A DNA stretch of 64,000 nucleotides, taken from Pontederia crassipes (lineage: Eukaryota > Streptophyta > Magnoliopsida > Commelinales > Pontederiaceae). The stretch lies in assembly GCA_030549335.1 (NCBI GenBank), contig CM060198.1:45969353-46033352 (forward strand). Direction: 5' to 3'. A program made the position numbers and the translations under genes. The notes under the pieces are model-generated. The model was given only the letters and a program-made list of their open reading frames with translations. It was not told where the DNA came from and ran no database searches. Below are positions 10,990 to 22,942 of the stretch, piece after piece. How positions within the stretch are numbered: the first letter of the stretch is position 1; every line of letters begins with the position of its first letter.

Positions 10990-13113
10990 TTAGTTGCTTC
11001 ATCATCGATGGGGCACGTAGATGGATCATCACATAGTAGATGATCCATTTGTGGGTTGTCTCTACATATCACTCCAGGTTATTTCTTGTGCATTTAATAT
11101 ATCTTATACATGCAATTATTCTAATTATTTGTTATTGTGACAGTTGCTCAACCGTCGACAGAGCACATAGTCAAGATGGATCATTATGTCACACCAAGTT
11201 ATTTTATGTATATTCCATAAATTTAAATACATGTAAGTATTTTTTATGATGACAATTGCTATTCCACCATTAAGATCACCAGATGCTTCACTACATTCCA
11301 GCATTGGTGAGCGGCATCTTACCCCAGGTGATATATTTATTATTATTAAAATTATATTTATCATGTAATTACATTAATTATTTTTTAATAGTGCCAGATG
11401 TTACGCCGCCGATACCATAAGTGACCGGCTTGTCACATTCTAATGAGCGGATTGCCATGGATTAGGCAGCGATAGACATCACTCGATGTGAGAACTTTAT
11501 TGTACATATATCAATTATCATTAGTTTAATTTGGCATTGCACTAATGATATATTTCTTACCATGTCTCGTCGATGATGTCAGACCTTCTCAACCTACCCC
11601 AGTTGTAGCAGGTGATGTTTCCTCTTTGACTGATGAAGAGGGATTACACGATAATGGGGTGGTCACCGTCAATAACATTGCTCGACCGTAAGTTAAATAA
11701 GTTCTAGGAATTTTATTATTATTTTGCTTATCATTGAAAATTAATTCTTCTTCGTAAATTGCAGGACCACTTTCATACTCCGCTAGTACGTGCAAGATGT
11801 CAGTGCTCTTGTTCTTTCCCACTTGACGGACGAGGCAGGATCATGAAAAGATGTCCTAATTTCTGTGTGGGATGACATCTTTCGGACATTTATGGTATGA
11901 TTTTCTTTTTGGTTTAAATAATTTATTTTATATTAATTTTAAATCACTAATTTTATAACATTGTTTAGAAGGCAAATCAGTTTTATCCGAATCTTAGTTT
12001 GGGTACAATCCGAAGAGCTCTTGAGGAGGTGGCTATGAAATACCTTCGAAATCGACTATATAAGTTTCACAAGGTCGTCACGTCCGCCGGCCTCACTTTG
12101 GAGTAGGGCATATAAATATGCCTAAGGCATATTAGGCGTCTAGTGTGGGAGTCATTATGTACGAAGTGATAAGTAAGTTTACATTTGAATTATTTTCATT
12201 AAATTTATAAATTTTCAAAATCTAAGTATTTGATACATACATAATGGATGAACAATAGAAAAGAAAGTCGAAAAAAGCAAGAATTAATTGATTTTTGAAG
12301 CCCGAGGCCCACATCCACATAGGTTGATTGATACGATTTGATGAGCATCGATGACGCATGGTACTGTAGATATAAAATTGAATAATTAATAAACTTTTAC
12401 CTTATGCTTATTTTATAAAATTTGAAACTTTATTGCAGGAGGAGAAATAAGGCGGTCTTGTGGACTTTCTCATGGTCTACGAGGCCACGCATAAGAGCCG
12501 GAAGACTAACGAGTTGGTCACGCCAAGTCACATCACATGTTCACTTGGTTGGTGATGTTAGTGCAAATCATTTTTTAAATGCGCAATGTTTAATTTTTTT
12601 AGGATGTGTACATGAAAATATGGGTGAGAAGTATGAAGATGATCCAAGTAATCAACCACCAGATAACATATCTCAAAAGGGATTCATGTTTTTAATTTAT
12701 ATAACACCTTATATGTTTATGTGTTTTTTGATGTTATATAATTTATATAATCTATAATGTTTATATGATTGTATAAATTTTCTAGTAGAGGACCTCGCTA
12801 TTTGGCCGGCACAAGATGAGGAGGTTACCTACATAGCCTAGGCACAGCCACTCAGGTACCTACGAGGAGCAGAGGATATGCAGACGGTCCATCTGCTCCG
12901 AGATCATCCGCTACACCTAATGTGATGTAGCTATCACAATAGCTATCGTAGCAGTTATCACAAGAGGTGTCGTAGCAGCTATCGCAATAGTTGGTTCCTT
13001 TATTGCAGGCGATTCTGATGTTGATCCCGCCGCAGAATCAATCCCGACGAGGCCAAGGACCGAGTATGTCGGGATCGAATGTCCGGAATGACAACAATAA
13101 CTCCCAAACTTAG
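10990..13113 (+). pseudogene. TNP1/Transposase_24-like gene of element C
   Basis: A series of short exons starting TTGCTCAACCGTCG or TTGCTATTCC (11140-11490) is followed by the Transposase_24-like part. There, SLGTIRRALEEVAMKYLRNR and the KFHKVVTSAGLTLE region lie near 11990-12105, a linker near 12250-12340, and the ATHKSRKTN-equivalent stretch near 12440-12510. The C-terminus, with SRRGQGPSMSGSNVRND, ends at a TAG at 13111-13113. Stops and small frame changes are present. In the En/Spm system the second protein binds subterminal repeats; for this copy that role is inference from the family. Confidence 0.7.
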
Positions 13114-13299
13114 GAAAGAAACTTTTGTGTGATATTAGATATACTTTTGTTACTTATGCATTTGTTATTAGATATACGTGTAGTAGTTATACTTTTATAA
13201 GTTCAGTTTATTACTTTTCATATTGTTGTATTTGATATGATGCCTATGATGAATGATAAATGCATTTATATGCATTGTATAATTGTATAGTGTGGGAAG

Positions 13300-13773
13300 G
13301 GAAGGCTGTGATGGGGCAAAATTGTCCGATATTAGTGTCTCTCTAGCATCTCAATTGTGTTGCATGCATAGTCGATGTTGTTTTAAATATGTCATCTTTA
13401 GCGTCACCTTAGTGTCACCATAGCGTCAACGAATTGAGCGTCACACCGACCTAGTGTCGGCCTATGTATAAACTTAGCATCACTTCGTTGTCAGAATAGC
13501 GTCGCTTGATTTTGCACCACTTTAGCATCTCATTAGAGATACAGCTCAACTTCTTGCAATGACACTTTTCACGTCATCTTAACGTCAAGGTAGCGTCGAT
13601 AGTTGATGCTAGTTTGTGTCGCCTTCTGCTTTGGCGCTATTGAGATTATTAGCTAGCAATTCCAGGCATCTCATAATTTCGGCGCTAAGGAGGCGCTATT
13701 GTTTCCAACCACGCATTAGCGCCACAGTAGCATCTCGATTTATGTGTTACTATTCGTCAGTTTTCTTGTAGTT
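13300..13773. repeat. CACTA 3' subterminal repeat region of element C
   Basis: Dense TAGCGTC/GACGCTA words in both orientations, introduced by a GGGAAGGGAA...GGGGCAAAATT block that is shared with the 3' end of element B at about 37340-37370. Confidence 0.75.
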
Positions 13774-15339
13774 ATATGTATTTTTATGCTATATGTTACC
13801 TATATTATAAGTGTTACCTACGTATACATTTGTATACTGCTATATGTTAGCTACATTATATGTATTCCTATACCATATGTTACATATATTATATGTGTTA
13901 TCTACATATGTAGATTCCTAACTATGTATGTTACTTACATATGTATTCTTAAATCTCGATGTGTTGATGTATGTAAACACGAATACACACATTTATATAT
14001 ATATATACATACATGTATACTTTATATATTTGTAGAACATAGTACACATACTTAGATGGGGTTGAACTAAGTGAGATTTTTAGCGCCACCATAGAGATGC
14101 CAATGTGTCGCCTTAGCGTCAGTATGGCATCACGTAGCATGGAGGCGCTAAAGCGGCGCCAATGGGCATCTCTTCAGCAACGGAAATCGTAGTGACACTA
14201 ATGTAGAGCTCCATCCGCATCGATTTCGCGTCGCCTCATCCTGACGCTAAGTTGGTGTCATAATTGTTTGACATGGTATCGATGCTATATCATATGGCAA
14301 CAACTTTGCATCTCAGTAGCGATGACAACTTTGCGTCGCTATATGCCTTAGCTCACTTCCTTTGTTTATACATATAGGCATATAGTTTATATACATATAC
14401 ATACACATAAATACATATATACATATAGACTTATAGTTTTATATACATATACATACACATATATACTTATATACATGTAGATGTGTGTGTGTGTAAACTA
14501 CATATGAATATAGCTAGACTCATAGTTTATGTAGACCTTACATACATACATACATTTTATAAATATATATATATACACACACACACATATATATATACAC
14601 ATATACATGCAATATAAACTTAGAATATAACGTAAACCTATTTGAATATAAACTTATAATGTAATATAAAATTAATATATAAACCTATTTGAATATAAAC
14701 TTATAGTTATAATGTATGGATATATATGACTTTCGCGTCACTATAGCATCTACTTAGCGTCGCACATTTGTGAAGCTGAGGTGGAGTCACTTCAATGCAA
14801 ATGTAGCGTAGCGATGAATCAATTTCGTTTTATTTATTACGCAGCGCCACATTAGCGTGTAAATAACGTCGCGGTCTTTTGTGACGCTAAAAAATTACCT
14901 TAAATTCCTAACTTCTTCCCTCTTTACTATTTACTGTCCGAACAACTGACTTTCAACCGACAATGTCGATGACAACAACCGACCCCGACGCCGACGACTG
15001 TAGCTGCCTACAATGACGTCGGCAACTTTCCCGACACATCATCCGACCCAGACTATCATCGACTCCTCCAACCTTCCCGCCTCCTCTGCCTCATCCTCCA
15101 CCCCCGCTGTCGACTTCTCTGACACCCCTTCGCCTCTGGCCTCCTCTGCTGCTCTCCTTTGCCGCATTCCTACACGGAACGTCGTCGTCGTCCGCGGCAT
15201 CCCAGCCGCTCCTCCACTTGGCGCCGCCCTCCACCACTACTGCAGCCGGACGCCTCCCTCATCCGTTGTCGCTCCTCTGCCTCCCTCCTCCACTGCCGAT
15301 GCCAGACGTGGCCCTTGTCCGCTGCCCTCTTTGGTCGCT
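13774..15339 (+). mobile_element. CACTA element B, 5' part
   Basis: The order of AT-rich spacers and GACGCTA clusters matches 20290-21790 of CACTA A. The 'cttaaattcctaacttcttcc' junction near 14900 matches 21710, and a CT/GC-rich leader follows (14950-15339). The leader is cut at 15339 by LTR retrotransposon R1. The same leader appears to resume at 28858 after the TCGCT duplication. The outermost 5' end is missing: the segment begins directly after the terminus of element C. GC-rich open frames at 15013-15347 look like leader sequence rather than protein. Confidence 0.7.
15335..15339. repeat. Target-site duplication TCGCT of R1, left copy
   Basis: TCGCT here and at 28858-28862 directly flank the TGATG...CATCA ends of the LTRs at 15340 and 28857. 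Confidence 0.65.
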
Positions 15340-17053
15340 TGATGTAAAAATTGATAATAATTAAATGCTAGCAAGTGTACTAGTCGCTCAAGTAATAAAA
15401 TGAAAGAGTAGAGCGTCGAACTCACGAGGAATTAACTTACTTAACTAAACTAATTTTATAGGCTAATAGGAGACGACATAGATTTGGTTAAAAATATGTG
15501 TAGAAAATAAAATTACAGAAAAGTAAAGACTAAAACTAAATTAATCTAATCTAATCTAGTGATGCATAGGACTTAGGATGATAAACGAAATTGTAGACAA
15601 ACTGAATTGACCAAATATTACAAGTTTGTGTTCTAACTATGGATTAGAGTCTACTCAAATTATTGATTTCCATCTAGGATCAATCAACCTATATTAACTC
15701 AAATTAGATTAAGATTATTCTGTCATGGATCATAATCTAATCAAACATGAGATTAAGATGCATTAAAATGTAGTCTCTAAACTATTATCATCCATAACAT
15801 GGTAATGATTAATAGACAACACAACTAATATTTCGTCAAGGATCGTACGAGTTGTGACATGCAATGCTTGGACTTAAATGTAAAGAATCAATTCCACAGA
15901 AATCATGCGATAAAAAGTAATTACTCCTACAAGGATGATAGTTAACTATAGAAGGCAATCAATCTCTGAAAAGGTATTAATAATAGCATACATATTCGAA
16001 AGAAAACTGAACTATAATCGATTATAAAGTAAGGTTTAACAATTTGCCTTTAACAATAGAACTATTCTAATTGTTTCAAACAGAAAATAAAACTAAAAGA
16101 TCCAAATTACTAAAGATAGAAAGATATATCAAGTAAGCATGAGATCATCCCAACATGAAATAGAACAGAGAATACTCTCCGGAAATCACTGATGAACTGT
16201 CACAGAATTCTCATCTAGAGTCGATCCAGCAGGAGTCTTCTCAATGAGCCTTTAGAGTCCTCTCACATTCTTGGCTTCGAAGAACAGGTTGTAGGCCCTA
16301 GCATCCCTAGCATGCTCTCTTCTGGCTGTAGAAAGCCTCTACTTATAGGGGTTCAAGTTTCCATGTGATTGGATAAGAAACGAAAACATTTTCTATGTGA
16401 AATAAGGAAAATTCGAATATGAATTGATTTTGAAATTTTGGCCTTGTCAAACTCCGAAGTTTGGATCATAACATGTTTCCAAATCATCCTAGGATCATAT
16501 AATATGAGTAGGAATCCTTGTGCACTTCAAATTCTTCCAAATATATCTTCAAATCTCAAAATTGGGCTTCATCACGGCCTGTTATAGTGATTTAACAGTT
16601 TAAAAATCCGAATCAGGTTAGAAATGAGTTTTCACCACCAGTTATAAAGTTTTCATGGCCCTTACAACGTTAAAATAATGGATTCCATGGTTCGTGAAAC
16701 CCTCTTCAAGGCCCGTGTCTCGGGCACCTTTCAGAGCGTGAAAACATGCATTTTAATGGCCCATTGCTGAGTTTTACGACCGTCTTCATGGCCCGTGAAA
16801 GAGCCTTCACGGCCCGTGACAACCTATTTTTTTCCACATTCTGACTCTGTTTGAACTCCGATTTGAGCGCAGTTTTTTCTGTTGGTTTCGTAATTCAATT
16901 TTCTTACTCCTAGATAATAAAATAAAACATTTGACTAGATTTTCATTTTTATAAAATTAATGTAAATAAGCTCATAAAATAATGCATGCTATTAGAAAAT
17001 TCGAAATGAGATTAAATGTGTTACTAAATATATGTTATATTTTCCATGCATCA
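15340..17053 (-). mobile_element. LTR of retrotransposon R1 (3' LTR in minus-strand sense)
   Basis: Ends are TGATG and CATCA, an inverted repeat. On the minus strand the LTR starts TGATGCATGG directly after a purine tract (GCTTGGGGGAGTT, 17054-17066), the expected place for a 3' LTR. The interior has repeats of the TTCACGGCCCGTGAA type near 16560-16830. From about 16480 to the end it closely matches the partial LTR at 28293-28857, and it is more distant from the LTR at 18211-19867. No open frame is convincing. Confidence 0.75.
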
Positions 17054-17069
17054 AACTCCCCCAAGCTTA
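17054..17069 (-). other. Polypurine tract of R1
   Basis: The minus strand reads AAGCTTGGGGGAGTT immediately before the LTR start TGATGCATGG. Plant Ty3/gypsy elements use such a tract to prime plus-strand DNA synthesis. It sets the orientation of R1 as minus. Confidence 0.65.
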
Positions 17070-18210
17070 GATATTTGCTTGTCCACAAGAAATGTTCAAG
17101 GCAAAGTTCCTACCAAGAAGGTCAATTATCGCTTCCACCCTGTTAGTCAACTACTTTTCTTAGCAATAGATTTTATACATCGATCGCCAAAATATCTCTC
17201 CATCATCCGAATAACCCAGCCTTGTAGAATTTCTGAATATTAGACATATTTAAACTCATCCAAGTTCAGTTCATGCAAGAAAACATACAATCTATCAAAT
17301 AAGAGTCTCAATGTTGAAAACATAAGTGTATATTGAGCTTATGTATTTTTGCTTTAAAACTTCTTCACTTTAAAACTTTTAATATTTTCATTCACACTTT
17401 TTTTATTGATTTGGTACTTATATGCTTCTCCATATTGTACAAGGTGGTCCATGTAATAGGCTTTCGATCGACGGATCCTAGAGCAATTGCCCTTCGGTCG
17501 CCAGGCAAGAATCTCCTACGGATCTAATCACTCGGACACGCCAAGATTCTGGATAACACTTTTGTACTTCTTTATTTTGTTTTGTTGGGGTTCAACTAAC
17601 CCTCTTTTAACTTTTTGCACATTTTTTTGTCTTTTACTATAAGTTCAATAAACACCCTAACATTCAACAAAGCGGCAATTATTATCAAGACTAAAGAAAA
17701 GTAAAAGAGTATGAACAAGAATTTGTCGTCCTAATATTCATAGTTCTACTTAGCAACATTCACATTCGAAATACACAATACTAAGGCGATAAAAGATAAA
17801 ATAATAACGCTTCGAATTTTGTTAATTAGCAGGATGTCTTTGAATAATGTTTGAAAATAAGGAAATATTAAGACATCAGAATGAATGATATGAAAATTTT
17901 AATTTCTATAGATTTTTTAGATGATGTAAATCAAATATGCAAATAATAGATAAAACATGATAAGAACGTATGTATGTAATGCAATATAAGATGATAGACA
18001 TGATGCATGAAAATGCAAACTCCCCCAACCTTGAACTCAACACTATCCTTGGTGTTGAAAATCAAATATGGTGAAGAGATTATAAAAATAATAAAATATA
18101 ATAAAAGGAGGAATTGAAAAGAAACGACCTGATGTATCCCCATGTGATGGATGCGAAAGCCGTAGATAGAAGCCACTGTATATGTATCGATTGTCAATTG
18201 TATAGTGAAC
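17070..18210 (-). mobile_element. Residual internal region of R1
   Basis: AT-rich non-coding sequence of the kind found between pol and the 3' LTR in large plant gypsy elements. No gag, protease, reverse transcriptase or integrase motif is visible, so R1 is non-autonomous or gutted. A second purine tract (18018-18030, minus strand AAGGTTGGGGGAGTT) followed by TGCATTTTCATG indicates the 3' LTR start of another element nested or fused here. Confidence 0.5.
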
Positions 18211-19867
18211 TGATGCGTTAGATTTGTAACAAATAAATTTGCTAGCAAGTGCACTAATCGATCAAGTAATAAAGTAGAGAGTAGAGTGTTGAACCTATGA
18301 GGAAATAGTTAAATCTAATCTATCTCAATAATCTACTAGGAGAAGAAAAATGGTTTTGTGGTGAGAAAACAAAAAATTAAAGGTGCAGAAAATAAATGAT
18401 AAACAAATAAAATAAATTTGTGTTGGACCTTGAGAATTATGGATGATTCATGTAAAGATAAACGTGTATAATCCTCTATTATGGTTAAGTTATAATAGTA
18501 AATAATGGTATCGATTCTTAAGATGGATTAGGAATACCTAAAGTATTGATCTCTCAATACGAGTAAACCAAACTATCTTAACTTCTAATAAAACTAACAA
18601 TCGCACACGATGAGTCAATTATTAATTTTACAGAGAGTTAAGATGCATTAATATGTATCTCCTATACTATTATTCACCCATAAATCTGGACAGAATAATA
18701 TATCGCACGAAATTCGGCACCAATATCGAGTTACCGAATACGCATTATGTATGCTTCAACTTAGAAGTAAAAGATAAATTATCAAAGCAATAATAATTTT
18801 TGAAACTAATCACTCCTCATACAGGTTTGTAATTTAATCTTAGAAATAAAATTACTTGTCAAAAGGCAATGATCTCAGCATGCATAATCAAAAGAAAACG
18901 AAAAGATAAATCAACTCAACTAATAACAGAGTCCAAACAGTTTTCCTTCTTGAAAAGAATATAAAATCTCTATTACAGAAATAATAAACTATAGGAACTA
19001 GGTAAAGGAGCATCCAAATAAAAGATAGAAAAAAAATTCTCAGCCTTCGGGACCTCTGGGCCGTAGCACAACACAAACGACATGTTGCTGCACAATCGTC
19101 TCCTTCGATTGATCTTCAAGCCTTGAAATCGTCCTCTACGGCTCCCAAGTCTCAAGCACCCCCAAGCACCATCAAGCACCCCAAGCACCAAGCACCCAAG
19201 CACTCCATTATTCTGTCTTCTAGGGCCTCTATTTATAGCCTCCAGGGGTCCCAAGAGTTATGGTAGAGTTTCAATTTGATTCGAAGTTTTTTATGTTAAA
19301 ATAATTAAATTCGGAATAGACTTTGATAGGTCTTTAAAACCATCCAAAACTCCTTCAAATCTGAGTAAATATATTTCTTAATCATCTCTGATGCTTAGGA
19401 TAAAGTTTGGGTTCGATCTGGACTTGAAATCTCCAAGAAAAGTCGAAGAAATTTTGAAAACAACTTTGGTAACGGCCCATAACATGGATTTAATGGCCCT
19501 TACAGTGTTCAAGTCAAATTCTGACTCAAAATTGAGCCTTTTTAATGGGCTGTAACGGGCTGTTCACGCCCCTGTGTTATTGCCGTTACGGTCATATAAC
19601 TGCCCCTTATATTCGATTAAGCCTTGACAACCTTCACTAATTTCCACTTTTTGATCCCGTTTTAACTCTGATTTGAGTGCCGTTTATTTCTGTGGATTCC
19701 TGACTCAATTCTCTTCCATTTTCTATAATAAAATATAGTATTTGGGTATATTTCCATTTTTATAAAATTAAAGCAAATAAGGCTAGAAAATGATGCATGC
19801 TATATGAAAAGGAATCGAAATGTGATTAAATGAATGGCTAATTATATGTTATATTTTATATGCATCA
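18211..19867 (-). mobile_element. Solo LTR related to R1
   Basis: TGATG...CATCA ends and a perfect 5-bp duplication TGAAC at 18206-18210 and 19868-19872. It shares with the R1 LTR the 'gctagcaagtg' block, the 'taatgtaaataag'-like block and the final 'atgcatca', but the middle is clearly diverged, so it is a separate insertion. The right-hand duplication includes the first C of the CACTAC terminus of CACTA A, so it landed exactly on that boundary. Confidence 0.75.
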
Positions 19868-19871
19868 TGAA

Positions 19872-21139
19872 CACTACACGAAAATTGGCGACGCCAAATA
19901 GCATCTCGAAACATTATGACGCTAAATCGATGCCATTAGCATCGTTATGGCGTCTCAGTTGAGTCCCAAATAAGAGACGCTACTTGCCTCCCAATAGCAT
20001 CTCATTAGCATTTCAAAAAATAGGCGCTAAATCAGGCGCCATTGAGATGCCAGATAGCCGCTATTATTTCGTGCCATGAAGTGAAAGTGTGTGGGAGAAC
20101 CTAGCGTTGTTCTCGCGTCGACAGCCTTCGACGCAAAGCTAGCATCGCAAAACCGAGATGCTATTGAGACTCTATGAAGACGCTAACTGGCGGCACATCA
20201 ACGATGCTATGTAGACACCAATGTGATTACTTGGCATACCTCTATATGTTAATTAAGAAATAGATAACATGACGCTAAGTAGATGCCAATGTGATTAATT
20301 GGCATACCTGTATATATTAATTAAGAAATAGATAACTATATATAGGCTATCTATATTTATATCGCTATATGTTATCTATTTTGAAGCAACCCTATATATT
20401 ATATATACTATACGTTAATCAATAAATAAACTAAATATTGTATATGTACCTTCAACATATATATGTATTTCTACATGATTACTTATATATGTCTACATCA
20501 TAGTAGTGTTCCTAAATACATAATTTGTCACCTATATTATATATGTTATTTATCCATACAATATATGTCATGTCTTAATTATACATATATTATTTTTATA
20601 TTCTTAATTATGAAATTATGATGGTTGAATTAAGAGACATGGCTCGCTAGAAATTATCCCATTTTAGCGTCTCCGTGGAGGCTCAATAGCGTCTACCTAG
20701 AGCCACACTAGAGCCGCAATCTTTGTCGACGCCAGATAGACACTATTGGCGTCTCTATAGCGTCGCCTTGCTAAGACGCAAAAATGAGTGAGACGATACT
20801 TCGACGCTATTGTGTCGCTAATACACTTTAGCGACTCAATAGCGTCTATATTACGCCACAGTAGCTGACTTTTTATCACACTCGCTTAATCGGGCACATA
20901 TATACATATAAATACACGTATATACTTATATAAAATAAGTACACATATACATATTATTATCACTTAATCTCGCACATATAAACATATACATACATATATA
21001 TATTGGAATACGTATATATATACACGTTATCTATATATGTTTCACACATATATAGACATGTACATACACGTATTTACTTATAATACATATAGATAAACAC
21101 ATTGTTGTGACTTAATCTCTCACACGTAGACATATACAT

Positions 21140-21179
<40 letters not shown>

Positions 21180-21710
21180 CCATACAATTTTGTTATATAC
21201 ACATATACATATTGACTTATAATTTTATATACATACATGAATAATTATATATGCATTCCATAATTTTTGGATTGTGGGAAGGAAACAAAACAATTGGAAT
21301 GGGACACAATGCGATGAGACGCTATCTTGATAAATAAAATTACATAGATAATAGAAAAACCATTAGCGTCGACCTTGCGTCTCAATGCTGAGATGCTAGG
21401 TCAGCGTCGACGCTACTACGACGCTATTGTGTCGCTAATATTTCTTAGCGACGCAGTAGCCTTTCTATAGCGTCGCATTAGCCGACTTTTCATTACCCTC
21501 ACTTAATCGAGCACATATTAACTCATAAAAATACATATATAACTCGTGCACATATACATATTATTATAATTTAATCTCACACATATAATGTTAAATTAGG
21601 AAGAAAATTCGATATAGCGTCCCGACAACCATGAAATAGCTTCTCAATTTTGGCGCCTATGTAGCATCTAAGTAGAGTCGCATCTTGATGATGCGCTAAA
21701 CACTTAACTT
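19872..21710. repeat. CACTA A 5' terminal and subterminal repeats
   Basis: Clusters of GACGCTA, TAGCGTC and GAGACGC words at 19880-20290, 20650-20880, 21360-21490 and 21615-21700 alternate with AT-rich, CATATA-rich spacers. Such subterminal motifs are the binding sites of the TNP1/TNPA-type protein in En/Spm. The words occur in both orientations and can pair. Confidence 0.8.
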
Positions 21711-21789
21711 AAATCCCTAACCCCTCTTCTTCATTTTCACTATTTACGATTAACATTACCAATGATGCCATTCTCACCACACCGACGAC

Positions 21790-22385
21790 GCCGATGGTTG
21801 ACGCCCGCTGCTCCAACCCCGAGCCCTCGTCAAACTTGCCGTCTCCGCCCACTACTCCAATGCCCTCCGCTCTAACGTCCACCGTTCGACGCCCGACCCC
21901 GAGCCCTCGTCGAACTCGTCATCTCCGCCCCTTGCTCCAATGCCCGACCCCGCCCTCGTCGAACTTGCCGTCTCCACCCTGCGCCCTACGCGGACCTCCG
22001 CCACCCTGCGCAGACCTCCGCTGCTTCCTCCTCCTCCTCCACCCTCCGTTGCCTCCTCCTCCTCCGTCCTGTGCCGACCTCCACCGCCATTCACCTCCAC
22101 CTCCTCCGCCGCCATTCGCCTTCGCCGCCAATCGACTTCTCCGCCTCCTCTGCCTCCATCACCTCTATCTCCTCCGCCGCCCTGCGCTGACCTTCGCTGC
22201 CATTCGCTTCCGCCGCAAATGGACTCCTCCTGCCTCCTCTACCTGCGCCACCCTCCGCCTCCTCCACCGCCCCTGCCTCCTATGCCTCCGCTGCCTCTGC
22301 CTCCACCTCCTCCGCCGCCTTGCGCCAACCTCCGCCTCCTCCGCCGTTGCCCGTCGCCACCCGCCGCCATCCTTCTATGGTTAAG
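21790..22385 (+). other. CT/GC-rich leader of CACTA A
   Basis: Made largely of CCTCCGCC, CCTCTGCC and TCCGCC words. Long open frames occur in several frames on both strands, which is expected from the composition and argues against a protein here. It occupies the same place as 14950-15339 plus 28858-29110 in element B, upstream of the transposase start. Confidence 0.6.
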
Positions 22386-22940
22386 AAGGTACGAGCCCAC
22401 CACCGTCAATGTTAAGTTAATTACTAATGCATCTTAAGTTAATTACTAATGCATGTTAAGTTAAATACTACTTGATTACTTGAAACTATTGCTGTTAAGT
22501 TATTTACTACTAAATGTTAAGTTAAATACTACTTAATTACTTGAAAGTAGTGCTGTTAAGTTAGTTATTAGTAAATTACTAGTGCAGATTAACTTAATTA
22601 TTAGTTAAGTTATTCGAATGCATGTTAAGTGAATTACTAGTTAAGTAGTTGAAACTAATCTAAGGACTAGTTATTGCTAATTTTTAATCTAATATCATGT
22701 TAAGTTAGGGTAAATGCATGAGCAGAACAAATTTGTTCCACGATTATGAAATGAGATTATAAATTTGTTCCATGACTAAGTTAGTTATTAGTAAATTTGT
22801 TCCACGATTATAAATTTTACTAAGGATGTACTTCCGCATTCTTGGTAATAAAATGAGATTATGAAATGACGATGAAGTACTTGAAATATGTTATTTTGGA
22901 CTTCGTAACTTCAAAATCACATGTTTCAAGTACACGAATT
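22386..22940. repeat. Short tandem repeats TGTTAAGTTAATTACTA in leader intron
   Basis: Repeats of about 20-40 bases (ATGTTAAGTTAAATACTA and variants) at 22405-22700, then AT-rich sequence up to the first transposase exon. Probably an intron of the 5' UTR. No coding signal. Confidence 0.6.
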
Positions 22941-22942
22941 TA

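Larger units (their letters stand above)
10384..13773 (+). mobile_element. CACTA element C, 3' half (plus strand)
   Basis: Starts abruptly within the 3' part of a TNP2 gene (compare 30660-30840), passes through a TNP1-like gene, and ends in about 450 bases of GACGCTA-type subterminal repeats. The terminus at 13761-13773 reads TTTTCTTGTAGTT, one base from the expected ...GTAGTG. The 5' half is missing; the head-to-head junction with the minus-strand element at 10383 replaces it. Confidence 0.75.

Noticed and set aside
15013-15347. Open frame of 109 codons
   Set aside because: It is the CACTA B leader and runs into the R1 LTR. Composition explains it.
21794-22437. Proline- and serine-rich open frames of 165-196 codons
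   Set aside because: The CT-rich leader of CACTA A gives open frames in several frames on both strands. No homology, and the position matches the leader of the sister elements.
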